From Metellina segmentata (lineage: Eukaryota > Arthropoda > Arachnida > Araneae > Tetragnathidae), in contig OX375875.1 in NCBI GenBank assembly GCA_947359465.1, positions 60,327,981 to 60,391,980 of the forward strand: DNA of 64,000 nucleotides. Direction: 5' to 3'. Positions 12,006-23,345 of this stretch are shown here, in pieces (positions within the stretch are counted from its first letter, which is position 1; every line of letters begins with the position of its first letter). The notes beneath the pieces were generated by a model, which was not told where the DNA came from, made no database searches, and was given only the letters and a program-made list of their open reading frames with translations. A program made the position numbers and the translations under genes.

Positions 12006-13861
12006 AATGGAAGAGAGTCATAAAGTATTTACAATTAACATTGATACAGCAATATTGAAATGAGGAATTCGAACGGATTGTGAGAAAGAGGATATGAAAG
12101 GCAAAAAATATAATACTAAGCGATTTAAGCTAAGTAAAAAGGGAAAGGTTTTATTAATGGTATATTTTACGCTCGAATGGATAGTTGGTCCCACCAGGAT
12201 ACGTAATATAAAGTACAGAAACTGTAAGCCTTTGATACCGACATCCAAACAGGTAAAACATGTAGAAAAAGAGATTACCTTCGAAATAGGCTTGTTTAAA
12301 ATTCGAGTTAATGAAAAACGAACAGTCTAAAAATGTATGGTGTATGCAAATTTTATTTCATTGTGTCCGAAGAGGTGGATTTAAGCGTCTGTAAAGATAT
12401 TTATTCCTGGTCGATGAATACCATTTTAAGTGCAAAACATTACTCAAACAAAAAAATTATGTTCACGACACAACGTATCTATTATATATGTAAAGGTATA
12501 TTTTATGCCTTTAGATATTTTTTGTCTATTAGACAATAACAACTACAACTTTATTTATTGTTCAAGTTCTATTGCTATTATACATATATTTCTGCATGTA
12601 GTTAAAACTGTTTGCACCCTATAATTAATAATTTCATGCCTCACACTTTTGAGAATGTTTCTTTTAATCACCGGTATTAAACAAATTCGCTATTGCATCG
12701 CAAGAATAGATAACAGGGGAAAAGTGCAAAAAGGAATATAAGTTGTAACATTTATTTTAATTCATTAAAGTTATGCGAAATACTTAATTTTTTCGATTTG
12801 AAGTTCGGGCCATCTGAACAATTATTAAGTGAACAGTTAGTTACAAAAGTAAAATTTACAGAAATATTGATTATCCCAAAACAAAAACCTTGAACTATTC
12901 CTAGAAGTATTCTTTAGAAATCGTCTTTATTGTCGTGTTCACATTAAGTTAACATCAAACGGTACTATATATTGTTTCGATACACATAATTCTCAAAATG
13001 AACACAGTTACTTTAGTTTATTATCATGATGGAGCTAACAAAACATCCATACACAAATTAAAAAAAGTTATCTATAAAACTAAGATTATAGACGTCCCTA
13101 TCTGTTTCACAATTTAAATGTGATAGTCTCTTAGTTAAAAGCGGTAACGGTAAAGTGGAATGTTTGAGTTATTAGTTGGGCGAGGGCCAAATTATATCTC
13201 TTAAGCATAAGAATATGTAAATTTTAATTACCTTTAAGGTCACATTTTTCTAGCGGCAGCGACTGCTCTCGATTTCTCTTCAAAAGAGGATTTTCTCTAC
13301 CAAAGAACATGGCAGCGAAAAAATGTTGTTAACTTACAACTCGAAAAATCTCTTTTTTCTAATTTCTTCTAAATTCCACACAAAAGAACGATTAAAAAAT
13401 TCATTCAACCCTTGATAAAGCTTTCTTGTCTTGTTGTCCATTGTCCTTTTCACTCGGAACGATCTTTAGATCATGATCAATGATATCCAAGATCATTGTT
13501 CAGGTTAAAGGCATGCACGACTAATGTGTACCTTGACATGGAGAAAACATCAGCTATTCAAAAAGTTAATTAGGTTCGATTATGTTTCGAAAGGTTAAAT
13601 ATAGCCGATGAATGTAAACATTACTATATCAGACCCGTTCCTCTAAAATAACAACCACCTTCTCCATTAATTCAACTCAGGGTTTTCCTGCTGACAACCT
13701 TATAATAGAGACAGTCTGGTGTACAAAATTCCATAGGCAATACTGAGCTCTCTTAAAAGTGACTAAATCCATTTCCAATGCACCAAAGATCCTTTAAATC
13801 ACACGACTCTCACACTTCTTTAAAGATGTAGAGATCATCTGTAGATAGAACACTGGATTCA
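12006..13861. other. AT-rich non-coding stretch
   Basis: Several 64-78-codon frames (12018-12624) lie on both strands with no recognisable motif. No RNA gene or clear repeat was seen. Confidence 0.6.
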
Positions 13862-14345
13862 TAAGTTTAAGGGGTCGAATTTTTGTTGTAGATAGTTGAG
13901 ATTATTCAAATAGCTCAAATTTCGGGGGGACGGTACTTTCTGGAATACAATTTAAATTATTCACCATTCCACATCAGCTAGAGTTCATTGTTTCCTGCAC
14001 TTTCAGCTTCTAAGATCAGGACTGTGGAAACCACATCGATTAGCACTAAATTGGAAAGTTTGAGCAAAGTTGGATTTTCGTTGTAGACTGTTTAGATCAT
14101 TTGAATAACTCAAATATCTTTCTTTTAGGAAGCGCTTTATAGCAACTTTAATCCCTTGTTGTTCGTAGAGTCAGAATTTGCGTGACGCTTTCAGCAAATG
14201 ATTGAAATGGGAGTGTCGGACACTCTTGGGAAGTACACAGCTTAAACCATTCACCAATGAATAATTCCACACCAGTTCGTCATTTCTTGCACGCGTTCAG
14301 CTTCTATGATCAGGATTGTCGAATCCACATCGATGGACCTATCCC
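13862..14345. repeat. Diverged direct duplication (two units)
   Basis: The order of words in unit 1 (13862-14060) recurs in unit 2 (about 14061-14345). Shared words are TTGTAGATAGTTGAGATTAT against TTGTAGACTGTTTAGATCAT, TTCACCATTCCACATCAG against TTCACCAATG..TTCCACACCAG, and CAGCTTCTAAGATCAGGACTG against CAGCTTCTATGATCAGGATTG, each followed by CCACATCGAT. The offset is about 193 bp at the left and about 291 bp at the right, so roughly 100 bp were inserted or lost in between. No coding potential is seen. Confidence 0.7.
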
Positions 14346-14807
14346 GACAGATTTCTTATGAAGAGGCCCATTCAAATCCGCGGGTGTATAAGATTCGCAG
14401 CATTCCAGCAATGAAGACATTTCAGCCATCACTTAGTCGAGGAAATAGTTTCACGCTGTCGACGTGGAGAAAATTGAGTAACGAGAAATAAAAGACGAAT
14501 TTGAGGTGGGCAAGGTGTAAGGCGTGTGAAAAGCGTGATTTGGATTTGTCGATAAGCGATTGCTCGTGACCTAGCCCTACCTGGAACACTCGTTTCCGCT
14601 AAACGCTCTTTCCACAACCGAGTGTATCAAGAGAGGCTGTAGGGGGTTGGAAAGAACGTGCAAAGAGGGATGTATTTTTACGATGTGTGGGGATTTTAAG
14701 GGGTCAATTAGCAAATTGGTGAAACTTTTCAATTTAACGCTTCTAGAATATCTATTGGATGAGAACTCATTTACGAGCTTCCATTTCGTCGTATGCAGTA
14801 TTGATTA
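14346..14807. other. Non-coding stretch
   Basis: Mixed composition with no gene seen. Two frames of about 61 codons overlap on opposite strands without recognisable motifs. Confidence 0.5.
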
Positions 14808-14832
14808 AGAGAGAGAGAGAGAGAGAGAGAGC
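14808..14832. repeat. Microsatellite (GA)n
   Basis: About twelve uninterrupted GA dinucleotides. Confidence 0.95.
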
Positions 14833-15804
14833 AAAGAGTGTTTGACATTCTGTGATGATAGTCCCTAAGTTTTTACGACCATTCGGGGTCACTTTTTTCC
14901 GTTTCGTAATCTGTTTCTCGAGAAAGACGAGCTTGCTCTGAGTGCCCTCTTCGCGTCATGCTCGTTACGCTTCCGTAATTAACTGTCAATATATATCCCA
15001 AAAATATTTTCCTCCTCTTCGGTCAGAGGTTTTACTGATAGGTTCACTGCACTTTTCGTTTTAAAGCTTTTAGGATCAATCACAAGGACTTTGAACTATT
15101 TGGAAATGAGCGTGAGCATTGCAACATTCAGATAGTTCGTAATAATATTGTCAGAGCGCTGGTAAATTGGAATTAGTTTTCATGAACTCTAAAAATCAAA
15201 ATAAAGAAGGACCGTTTTTTCTTAAACAGAATATCCAGTAACCCAATGTTAATCTCATCTTAATAGTTAATTTTATCTTAATAATATCTTAACGTAATTT
15301 TAGTTTAATCTTAATAGCAATACTGCTATGTTTTGTTCTGACGGGAGAAAATATATTTTGTATCTAAATGATAATTTTTTTTATATAAATACGAGAAAAT
15401 TTAGATTTTATTTACTAAATATTTATTTCCACATTAGAAAACTTATTTGTTGAACAATTCATGTGAATTTTGTCTAATCCTTTATTTTTTTTTAATTTCC
15501 AGGAGAGAAAATCCTTTTCAATTAGAACAATGAAATTCGCTTCTATCATTCGCTACATAGAAAACCATTATGCTTACTATAACTAGGTGTAGTAGAAATA
15601 AACATGTGTAAGTAAGCAAAATAACACTACAGTTTACTACTGTCGATTTTGTATTTGCTTGTCAAACCATTCTCATTCACTATTCTACTGTAAAATACCA
15701 TGACAATATACATGATAGTTCACCTCAGTAGTATGACAATAAAAATCACTACCATGAGAATATAATTGTTCTTTATTCAGCACAATGTAGATTAGTTTTA
15801 AGTA
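14833..15804. other. AT-rich non-coding stretch
   Basis: No gene seen. A short patch of imperfect repeats of the word CTTAATA lies at about 15250-15325. Confidence 0.6.
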
Positions 15805-16168
15805 TACAGTCGAACTCCGTTATAATGAACCGTCACCGGACCCGATAAAAAGTTCACAATATCCAATTTTGTTGACACATAAAATTTCTTAGCATTTGAT
15901 GTTTTTTTGTTGAAAACAGTCATTGGGATATAACACAATTTCATAAATAAATTATTAAATACTTATTATCTAATTTAATACTTATAGTATTAAATATTAA
16001 ATACTTATTATCTTATATTTCTAATAAACACTTATTATCATGTTTATTAGAAATGAAGAATTCAGTAGTTTTACTTACATTTATTTTTACTCACTATGGA
16101 AAAAATTCGTTTGTTTGGATTGGGTACATTTCGATTTCAAGTACAGTTAATCAGTTTTTTTTTATCTA

Positions 16169-17715
16169 CTAGGGGGCTCCGCCCCCTGCTCGCTTACGCT
16201 CGCCAACCCCCGGGGATTGCTGCGCAATCCCATTTGGTTTGCTTCGCAAACCAACACTCCTGTCACAGATACCATTTGGTTTGCTTCGCAAACCAACATT
16301 ACTTTCACAGAGTGAAACTATCTGAATAATTCGTATTATGCTGATTTCACTTTCCGGTTCATGACGTCACAGCGAGGGCTTCGCTGCGTCTCGCTTACGC
16401 TCGCCGACCCCGGGGATTGCTACGCAATCCGTTTGGTTTGCTTTCTCAAACCAATACTTCTTTCGCAAGTGATTTAACTTTTTTTTGCTTTAACACTTAA
16501 TGCACCCTAAACTAATAGCCGCATCAGTAAAAAATCTTCTGCATCTTGTTCCCTGTACAATTTTAACTAAACATTGTTAATATCCAAACTTTACGATCTG
16601 TACTTTGTCGGTAAACTGTCTTGAAAACAGAGGGAAAAAAGCGAGCCTTTTTCCTCGCCAAATAAAAAGAAATCGTTTTTATGGCAATTGTTGCTACGAT
16701 AAATTTGATATCTGGCAAACCCGATAGTCAAAAGTGTAACCCACTACTGCTTTCGGAAGCAGCTATGCGAACTGAAAAATACGAAATTTGTGTCACCAAC
16801 TTTTGATTACATCGAATTTATTTATGAACCAATTTTAAAAATAATTGTACCGTAAGAAAGAGTATATTCTGAGGTATACTGCAATATTTTTAAAATTAAA
16901 AATTAACAGTAATACTATACAGATATGGCCATTTTAGTTTTGTATCGGAAGTTACGATCTGAAAGTTCCGAAAATTGTATGACCCACTTTTATTTGCATC
17001 GATTTTATTTATTAACCAATTTGAAAAATAATTGTACCATAAGAAAGAGTGTAATGTAATGTATTCAGTGATGTTTTCAAATTTAAAAAATAATGGCTTT
17101 TGCCGTAGACAAAACGGTTTTAACAATAAGTAGCGAAAATATCCAAAGATTCCGAATTTTGTATGACGAACTTTTGATCGCATCCAATTTAATTATTAAC
17201 CGATTTCAAAAATAATAGTACCGTAAGAAAGAGTATATTCTGAGGTATACTGCTATATTTTAAAAATTAAAAACTAATAGTAATTAGATATAGATATGGC
17301 AGTTTTAAAAAAAAGTAACAAAAATGTCCCGATTTTTCCTGAATTTCAAAAAAATATTATCAAGAACCAAATTTAAATTTCAAAAAAAACTCGACGAGCT
17401 GCAAAAATTTACGTTGAGAGGTACTCTTAAAAAAAAACTCACGACTAAAGACTGAAATTTTGAATGTGTTTTGCTCACTCGCGGAAGAAATTTCACTTCT
17501 TCAACTTTAACACTTAATAAAACCTAAACTAATAGCCGCATCGGAAAAAAATCTTAATAATTATCCAGGGAATACGATGAAGAACAAAGCATGTTAATTT
17601 CATATTTTTCCGATCAGTACTTTCTCGGGAAACCGTCTAAGAATGGAGCTAAACAACAAAAATTTCAATTCTTCGGCGGCGGCGGCGGCGGTAACTTTTT
17701 TTTAATATAGAGAGA
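16169..17715 (-). mobile_element. Non-autonomous Helitron, minus strand
   Basis: On the minus strand the element starts TCTCTCTATATT (from 17715) and ends with CTAG (16172-16169), directly preceded by the GC-rich hairpin AGGGGGCGGAGCCCCCT. The flanking bases are A before the start and T after the end. These are the marks of rolling-circle Helitrons: 5' TC, 3' hairpin then CTRR, and insertion between A and T. Near its 3' end are short perfect palindromes, GGATTGCTGCGCAATCC (16214-16230) and GGTTTGCTTCGCAAACC (16236-16252 and 16278-16294), with decayed copies at 16412-16452. A (CGG)6 tract (17673-17692) sits just inside the 5' end. There is no Rep/helicase gene, so it is non-autonomous at 1.55 kb. 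Confidence 0.85.
16700..17330. repeat. Internal ~185-bp tandem repeat of the Helitron, about three units
   Basis: The word GTACC(G/A)TAAGAAAGAGT begins at 16847, 17034 and 17218, giving spacings of 187 and 184 bp. Each copy is followed by an AT-rich part, a TATGGC or TGGC-like word and a CCGAA(A/T)TTTGTATGAC word, then by a T-rich part with ACCAATTT. A part-unit precedes the first copy. A second pair of direct repeats, with the word CCTAAACTAATAGCCGCATC, flanks the block at about 16510 and 17525. No coding potential is seen. Confidence 0.85.
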
Positions 17716-17998
17716 TTTATTTATATTTATATTTACGAAGTATTTACGAAACATTACATAGTTCAACTGTCCACATTTTCCGTAGGAAAAAAAATATAGA
17801 ATTACCTTTGAAAATCTGGAAAAATTGTGGAAGAGAAAATTCAGTTCACTAGAAGCGAATTGACATTTTCTCAGGAGTTCACTATAAGCGTTTAAAATAA
17901 CGTTAGTTAAATAAGAGTTCAGTCGGGACCAATGAAAAAGTTCACTATAACTGAGAGTTCACTATATCCCGGGTTCACTATAGCGGTGTTCGATTGTA

Positions 17999-19172
17999 TA
18001 TTGGTTCAAAGTAAATTATTAAACAAGCTGCCGTACAATATTAAAAAAAATATTTCGAAATTCATCAAAAGCAAAAAACACTCAGAAATAGACGAAAATA
18101 GTAATCAGACAATATGGTAAAGGAGTATCCACTGCAGCATAAACGCTGTAAATTCGAGAGTAATGAAAGAATTTTTAATACTTTTTGTTAAGCTAGCATT
18201 TTATCGGAAACAGATTTTTATGGGTGGTAGTTTAGGACTCTTTACAACTGGTCACGATACCGACCTGTAATCTGTTTTGTGCATCGGGAACGAAAACCAG
18301 GCTATCAGCCCACCTGTTTCTTTGCTGATCCATCCAGCTTGTTTCAGTTAAGGAAAGGAGAACACCGCTTTTGATCTCGTTGAACCAGAATGTTACCAAC
18401 CGCTTGTTAAATAACAAAGTCAATGGCTATCCACTTCCATGCAGATCATTTGAAGACACCCACTGAGATTGGTTTGATCTATCCTCACGTGGGCTTGTAG
18501 GCCAATTGTTAACATTTAATGGAACCAGTGCACAAAAATGTTTCAAAATTTCGATTTATTTTAAATTTTAAATAAATGTTTATACAATTCTGTTTAAAGT
18601 GATACCTTATTTATGGAGATTCGTTGAGTAGAAGTATTTCAAAATTTTTTTTTTTAAATACCTGTACGTACCTGAAGTATTGTTAATTTTATGTTTTAAA
18701 CTTCAATATCTCAAAAAGTGTATTTTTTCTATTAAAGGAATATTTTTCCGTCTATTCAAGCAATTATATAAAAAAAAAAATTTAACATACCCTATAAAAT
18801 GTTTTACGCAGGCATTTTTTTTTTCTATCTGCTCATAAAGTTCATTTTTATCGTTAAAAAGGATGCAAATTGGTAATTTTTAAAAAACAAATAAAAGTTG
18901 TAGAAAAAATAAAATAAAATTTTAAATTTTAAGTTAAAAAAATTTTTTGTGTTTAAGTGTTTAAAAGTGTCTTTGTTACCTGTATACAAAAGTTCAAACG
19001 AATACACATAAAAGATTCTGAGAAACTGTTCCTTAAAATTTGACCATTTTAACATTAAGGAGATACGACTGCAACGTCTTTGCTGTTTGTATGATCTGTT
19101 TGAAATTTTCATAAAGTGCTGTGATTTTAGCCGCCAATAAAAGTTTGAGTATTAAATTTTTTTTGTTCAAAA
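17999..19172. other. AT-rich non-coding stretch
   Basis: About 18230-18500 is of more even composition but carries no recognised protein (a 63-codon minus frame). From 18600 to 19110 the sequence is very AT-rich with many A and T runs. Confidence 0.6.
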
Positions 19173-19173
19173 T

Positions 19174-19700
19174 GCTCTTTATGTAAATGCTATGGACAAA
19201 GAATGTATTCTACAATGGATACCTGCACACGTCGGTATAGAAGGGAATGAGGCAGCCGATGTACTGGCAAAGGAAGCGAGAGACCTCAATGAAGATAAAT
19301 TTCCCCTCGTCACCCTTAATGACATAAATGCAGTGGCAAAATCAAAATTCAAGGACAAGACCATCAAGTTGAAACATCAGATCTGTGAACTAACTACAAG
19401 CAGATCACTTGCCAAAACCATAGTAAGACTGAGAACTGGACACCTTAGGGGAATGAAAATTCAGCCGGATGGAACAAGAACATATCCCAGCTGTAAAAAC
19501 TGTGATACAGAATTAAGTCCCGAACACGTCCTCTCTTGCCCGGGCATCTTGGCGAGCATTCAACAAATTAGTGACACTCCCTTGGAGGACCTGTACTCGG
19601 ACATTTGCCTTAAAATAGCGGAGATTGTGTGGATCGTTCATGGCCCTATTTGAAGTGTTCTATCCATGGACAAGACAACAACAACAACAACATTGAAAGC
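19174..19700 (+). mobile_element. 5'-truncated non-LTR retrotransposon (LINE), 3' end
   Basis: Only the end of the polyprotein, a short 3' untranslated region and a tail of repeated ACA/CAA triplets (about 19676-19691) remain. Abrupt 5' truncation and a simple-repeat 3' tail are typical of LINE insertions by target-primed reverse transcription. I did not find a target duplication. Confidence 0.75.
19192..19653 (+). CDS. LINE polyprotein C-terminus: end of RNase H plus Cys/His tail (fragment)
   Basis: This frame of 153 codons is open to its stop. Residues 5-33 read ILQWIPAHVGIEGNEAADVL then AKEA. This is the last RNase H motif, with the His and final Asp that take part in cutting the RNA strand of RNA-DNA hybrids. 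After a Lys-rich linker comes RLRTGHLRG (about residues 81-89) and CKNCDTELSPEHVLSCP, a C-x2-C...H-x4-C pattern found after RNase H in Jockey- and I-related elements of arthropods. The RT domain and the first three acidic RNase H residues are absent, so it cannot work alone. The frame runs open a few codons upstream of the ATG, which is probably not a real start. The intact frame suggests a fairly young insertion. Confidence 0.85.
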   Translation: MDKECILQWIPAHVGIEGNEAADVLAKEARDLNEDKFPLVTLNDINAVAKSKFKDKTIKLKHQICELTTSRSLAKTIVRLRTGHLRGMKIQPDGTRTYPSCKNCDTELSPEHVLSCPGILASIQQISDTPLEDLYSDICLKIAEIVWIVHGPI

Positions 19701-22700
19701 TTAAATTTCCATAGAACCAACTTAATGAACAAAATTCACATAATTTTTTCGCCCAACAATTTTTCTAAAACAATTCTTGAAACTTAAATCTAAATATTAA
19801 GAGTTAAAAGCTCCTCAAAGTTAGACAGAGGGAAATATGAAAAAACATTTTCATAAATAATTTTCCTCGGTTATCATAATATTTAAGCACCCGTCATTCC
19901 CGATGCTTCAAAGTTTTTTTTATTGCAACTATTTCTTAACAGTAATGTTGAGATCTCAAAATTAACGAAGCATTTTGGGATATTTTTTTTTAAATGTCAT
20001 TAAAATTTTTAATCTTTTTATTCTTTTAAAATTATTTTATTATATTTAAAAAACTGTTTAACCAATAGATTAAATGAAATTTAGGTATCAAGATAATTAA
20101 TGTTACCAAGTAATACTGATACAATAGCGTCCGTTACTAGCCGGGCTGTGCTGGCTTAGACCGGGCGACTTGTAACAATTAGTGGTAAAGCAAAAGTTCT
20201 AAACCCGAAAGTAGAAATGTGAGTTTAAGCAGGAAATTAAGATGTGAGAGAAAAATTCTATATGAAGGGAGATTAAAACTGAAAATAATTATAAAAGGAC
20301 AGTAAATCAGTAAAATTTCTAAAACAAACATCTGAAAATTTACTTTAACGATATATCAAGTTTGTTTCATCTTTGAACTTAGTTACGCTCGTTTCATGAA
20401 AAAATATAAAAAGAAAAAATATAAGATAACTTTTAACGAACAATAAAAGGGCAACGGTTTTCAATAGCGGATGCATGATTTATCTATTTCTATTGTTATT
20501 TTTTTATTACAAACTTATAATATACAGTTACGCATTCGACAAGATTTTTGCAAACAGAATATATGCAAGACAGATTCTGCAGGAAAAAACTAAATTATAC
20601 TTCCGCTTGGTGAAAATGTTCAAAGTGATTTGATTTCTGAAAACCAACGACTAACAAAAAATATGCAGTTCTCATTTGGTTTACGATGAGAAAACGAAAA
20701 AAAATATATATATATATATTGAGGATTATCTTTATCTAATCAAAAGAAAATTTCCTCAGCTGTCACTGTGTGTTAAATTATGGTGCTGCCATCTCCCGGT
20801 GGAACTGTTATTCTAATTTACACCTCAAGTAGCTTTACTTAAACGTTCCTACAACTCTTGAACCGAGAAAAACAATTATTCCGCTGAACAGTTATTTTGA
20901 AAAATTCCAAAAATAATATTATTTAATAGTTTTTTGACAAATATAATTCACTTGTTCAAGAACCTTCGCAATTTAGACTTTAAAAAATCAAACTGTACAC
21001 TTTTTAAAAATTTTAAATTATTTATCTTTAGTTTGTCTTAGCCTTTCAGCTTGACAAAAAGATTAATTATACGGTATATTTTTAAGATCTGAGATCAAAG
21101 GTAACTCTTCTAATTGTGTTCTTATAAATTAACTAAGATCTTTATCTTTTACAAAAAAGAAGGTAAATAACTATTTTTTTAAAATATAAACATAAATATA
21201 ACTATATTTCTTATCACAATATAAGTTCTGATGTGCTTCATCCACTGTTGATAGCTTCTCATGAACTAAACTTTGCCACAGTTGACTACATTGGTCGTAA
21301 GAGCTACAAATTACCTTGATCCAATGAGAGATGGAGTCAAATATTAGACCTTTCAAATTTAAAAAAGTCAAAATAGTATTCATATTTAAAAATATTATAA
21401 TGTTTCTAAAAAGGTTGTCTCATGTCGACGAATAGATAATTAAAACAATTTTCTATAATATTTGCGTTCTCACGATAATATTAGCTGTGGTAATTCGAAT
21501 TATTTTTGGTTCATATAATAAAATGAGTTCTTTATTCAGTTCGATTCCAAGCTGAGATAATGAAATAATTTATTTTGATAAGAACAAATCAATACTATAA
21601 TATTGACTCCATATATGCATTGAATCCATAAACACTAAATTTTTTTTAAATGTCGGCCTATTTCTTGTAAATTTAAGCCAAGCGTTCAAAAATCATCCCT
21701 AATATACATCCCAAGTACTCAATGCATAACTAGCACAAATATGTGAAATTTTTTATTTTCCTTCATGTAATCGCGTACCTTTATTGTTACATAGCAATGA
21801 AAACTTTTTAAGTTTTCGAACCTCGAAAACAGATTACACATAACAATACAAATCAAACACAAAATAGTATCAATGACGGGAGTTCTACCTTAGAATCCAA
21901 AATAATTAATCTGAAATTGAATAAATTTAAATTTCGCAATGATGGGTAACTTTTTAAGAGATTAAATACTCTCGAATTTTTAACTGTTGGTGAGTTAAAT
22001 TGTGTGTGTGATTATCTTATTTAACGGAAAAAAATATCCCTATAACGAGAGTTTTAATCTTTCACGCATTCTTGAATAGCACGTCATTTCAGGCAATCAG
22101 AGGACCACCTGTGAAGGTTACTATGGTTTGATTAAGCTCCTCTCATACTTTAAAAGAGCAAAATAATCCTTATATAGTTGATTTCTTTAAAAATCGCGTA
22201 TGAAAAGATGTTTCTTATTTTATCTTTGTTTCAATAAACAAATAGTTATCCATTACATTTTTAATCCTTTTTTATGCACCGGAGTTGGACAAAATACTAT
22301 TAAAAACACTTCGAAAATACTTTATGTTCTTTATTAATAAAGAGTAGTGCATCCTTGTGCCTTCAATACATATTCGTTTCGTCTTGGAATAGTCAGTCAC
22401 TCTAAAATTAATATTCAGTAGCATTAAAATTAATCTATACATCAGAAAAATACATTTTAACTATTCATTAATTGAGGACATTTTTGACAAAACCCTAATG
22501 GGATGGTGGTGCATCTATGAGGTGCTTGGTGCTTACTTTCCTAATTACACACGCATTAATTATCCATTTAAAAAAACATCGTGTATTTTACGAAATTACA
22601 AACATTTGTAAAAAATGTAATATTTAAATTGATGTATAGTACATTCTTGTTATTCTTTTCATTGCGTAACAGTGAAAAAAAAATCCGCCCGGACATGTGC

Positions 22701-22770
22701 GACTGAAGGAGGATTAAATATAAAAGCCATAACCGCTTAGAATGGCTCACCTACTACACCTGAAATAGAG
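19701..22770. other. AT-rich non-coding stretch
   Basis: No gene seen. A short (TA) tract lies at about 20704-20719. At 22270-22545 several words are reminiscent of non-coding parts of Tc1-like elements (GAGTTGGACAAAATACTATT and a CCTTCAATAC..TCGTCTTGGAAT stretch), but paired termini could not be shown. Short frames at 21171-21383 and 22568-22750 look like chance. Confidence 0.55.
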
Positions 22771-23345
22771 ATCGTATTGTTTTAATATAGCCCCTGGAGG
22801 GATTGATACCCTGAATGCGCCCTTGCTCCTATAAGGTGACTTACGCGCAGCATAGCGATTACGCAGAAGTCATTCAGGTGGCCCAGTGAGAAAGGCACAA
22901 GTAAGGACAGGTAAGGTGTGTAGCGTGCAAAGGAGTTCCTGGGAGCCGCATACTTAATGGCTTCGCCGGAAGCTCCTTTCATTCATTCATTACGACAACG
23001 GGCTTCCTCTGTTTGTTTCGGAAGCTCTCTGTCCCTGCTTTTGGAACTCGTGCGTCCACCTCGCTCTCACTTGTTTATTTTCTTTTTAATTTCGCCAGAC
23101 TATCGGCGCCCTTACAACGCATTGTGGTCGGGACTTGATTGGGAGGAAACAAAAGAAATTACCCCGGCTCTTTTATATTCCCTTGGCTGTCATTTATCCC
23201 TTGCTCAGACGGAGTCGTGTTGCTTATGTGGGTTTTCTCGGAATGGTGCTTTCGGGAATCTGGGGTGGGCAACTGGAATTGAAAAGAGGTGCGATTCTCT
23301 TGAAATGGCATGATCTTTTTTCCTTCTGTTACTCCTTTCATTAAG
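22771..23345. other. GC-richer island, no gene assigned
   Basis: Compared with its surroundings this block is rich in G and C and poor in stops. A 118-codon plus frame (22957-23313) overlaps a 66-codon minus frame and two further frames. None has a motif I know. Such a block could hold an exon, an untranslated region, a regulatory element or an old repeat. The sequence alone does not decide. Confidence 0.35.

Larger units (their letters stand above)
15807..17996. mobile_element. Tigger/pogo-type DNA transposon, non-autonomous, split by a Helitron
   Basis: The left terminus is CAGTCGAACTCCGTTATAAT then GAACC. The right terminus, reversed, is CAATCGAACACCGCTATAGT then GAACC, so about 21 of 25 bases match. 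Both ends abut TA (15805-15806 and 17997-17998), the target duplication of the Tc1/mariner/pogo superfamily. The inner right arm repeats GTTCACTATA four times (about 17876-17984) and the left arm has a related AAAGTTCACAATATCC. Subtracting the inserted Helitron leaves about 640 bp with no transposase, so this is a MITE-sized derivative that would depend on an enzyme made elsewhere. The Tigger/pogo label is by the CAG start, TA site and general TIR style. Another TA-targeting family is possible. Confidence 0.8.

Noticed and set aside
22262..22545. Tc1-like non-coding remnant
   Set aside because: Some words recall Tc1-like ends, but no inverted pair or target site could be shown.
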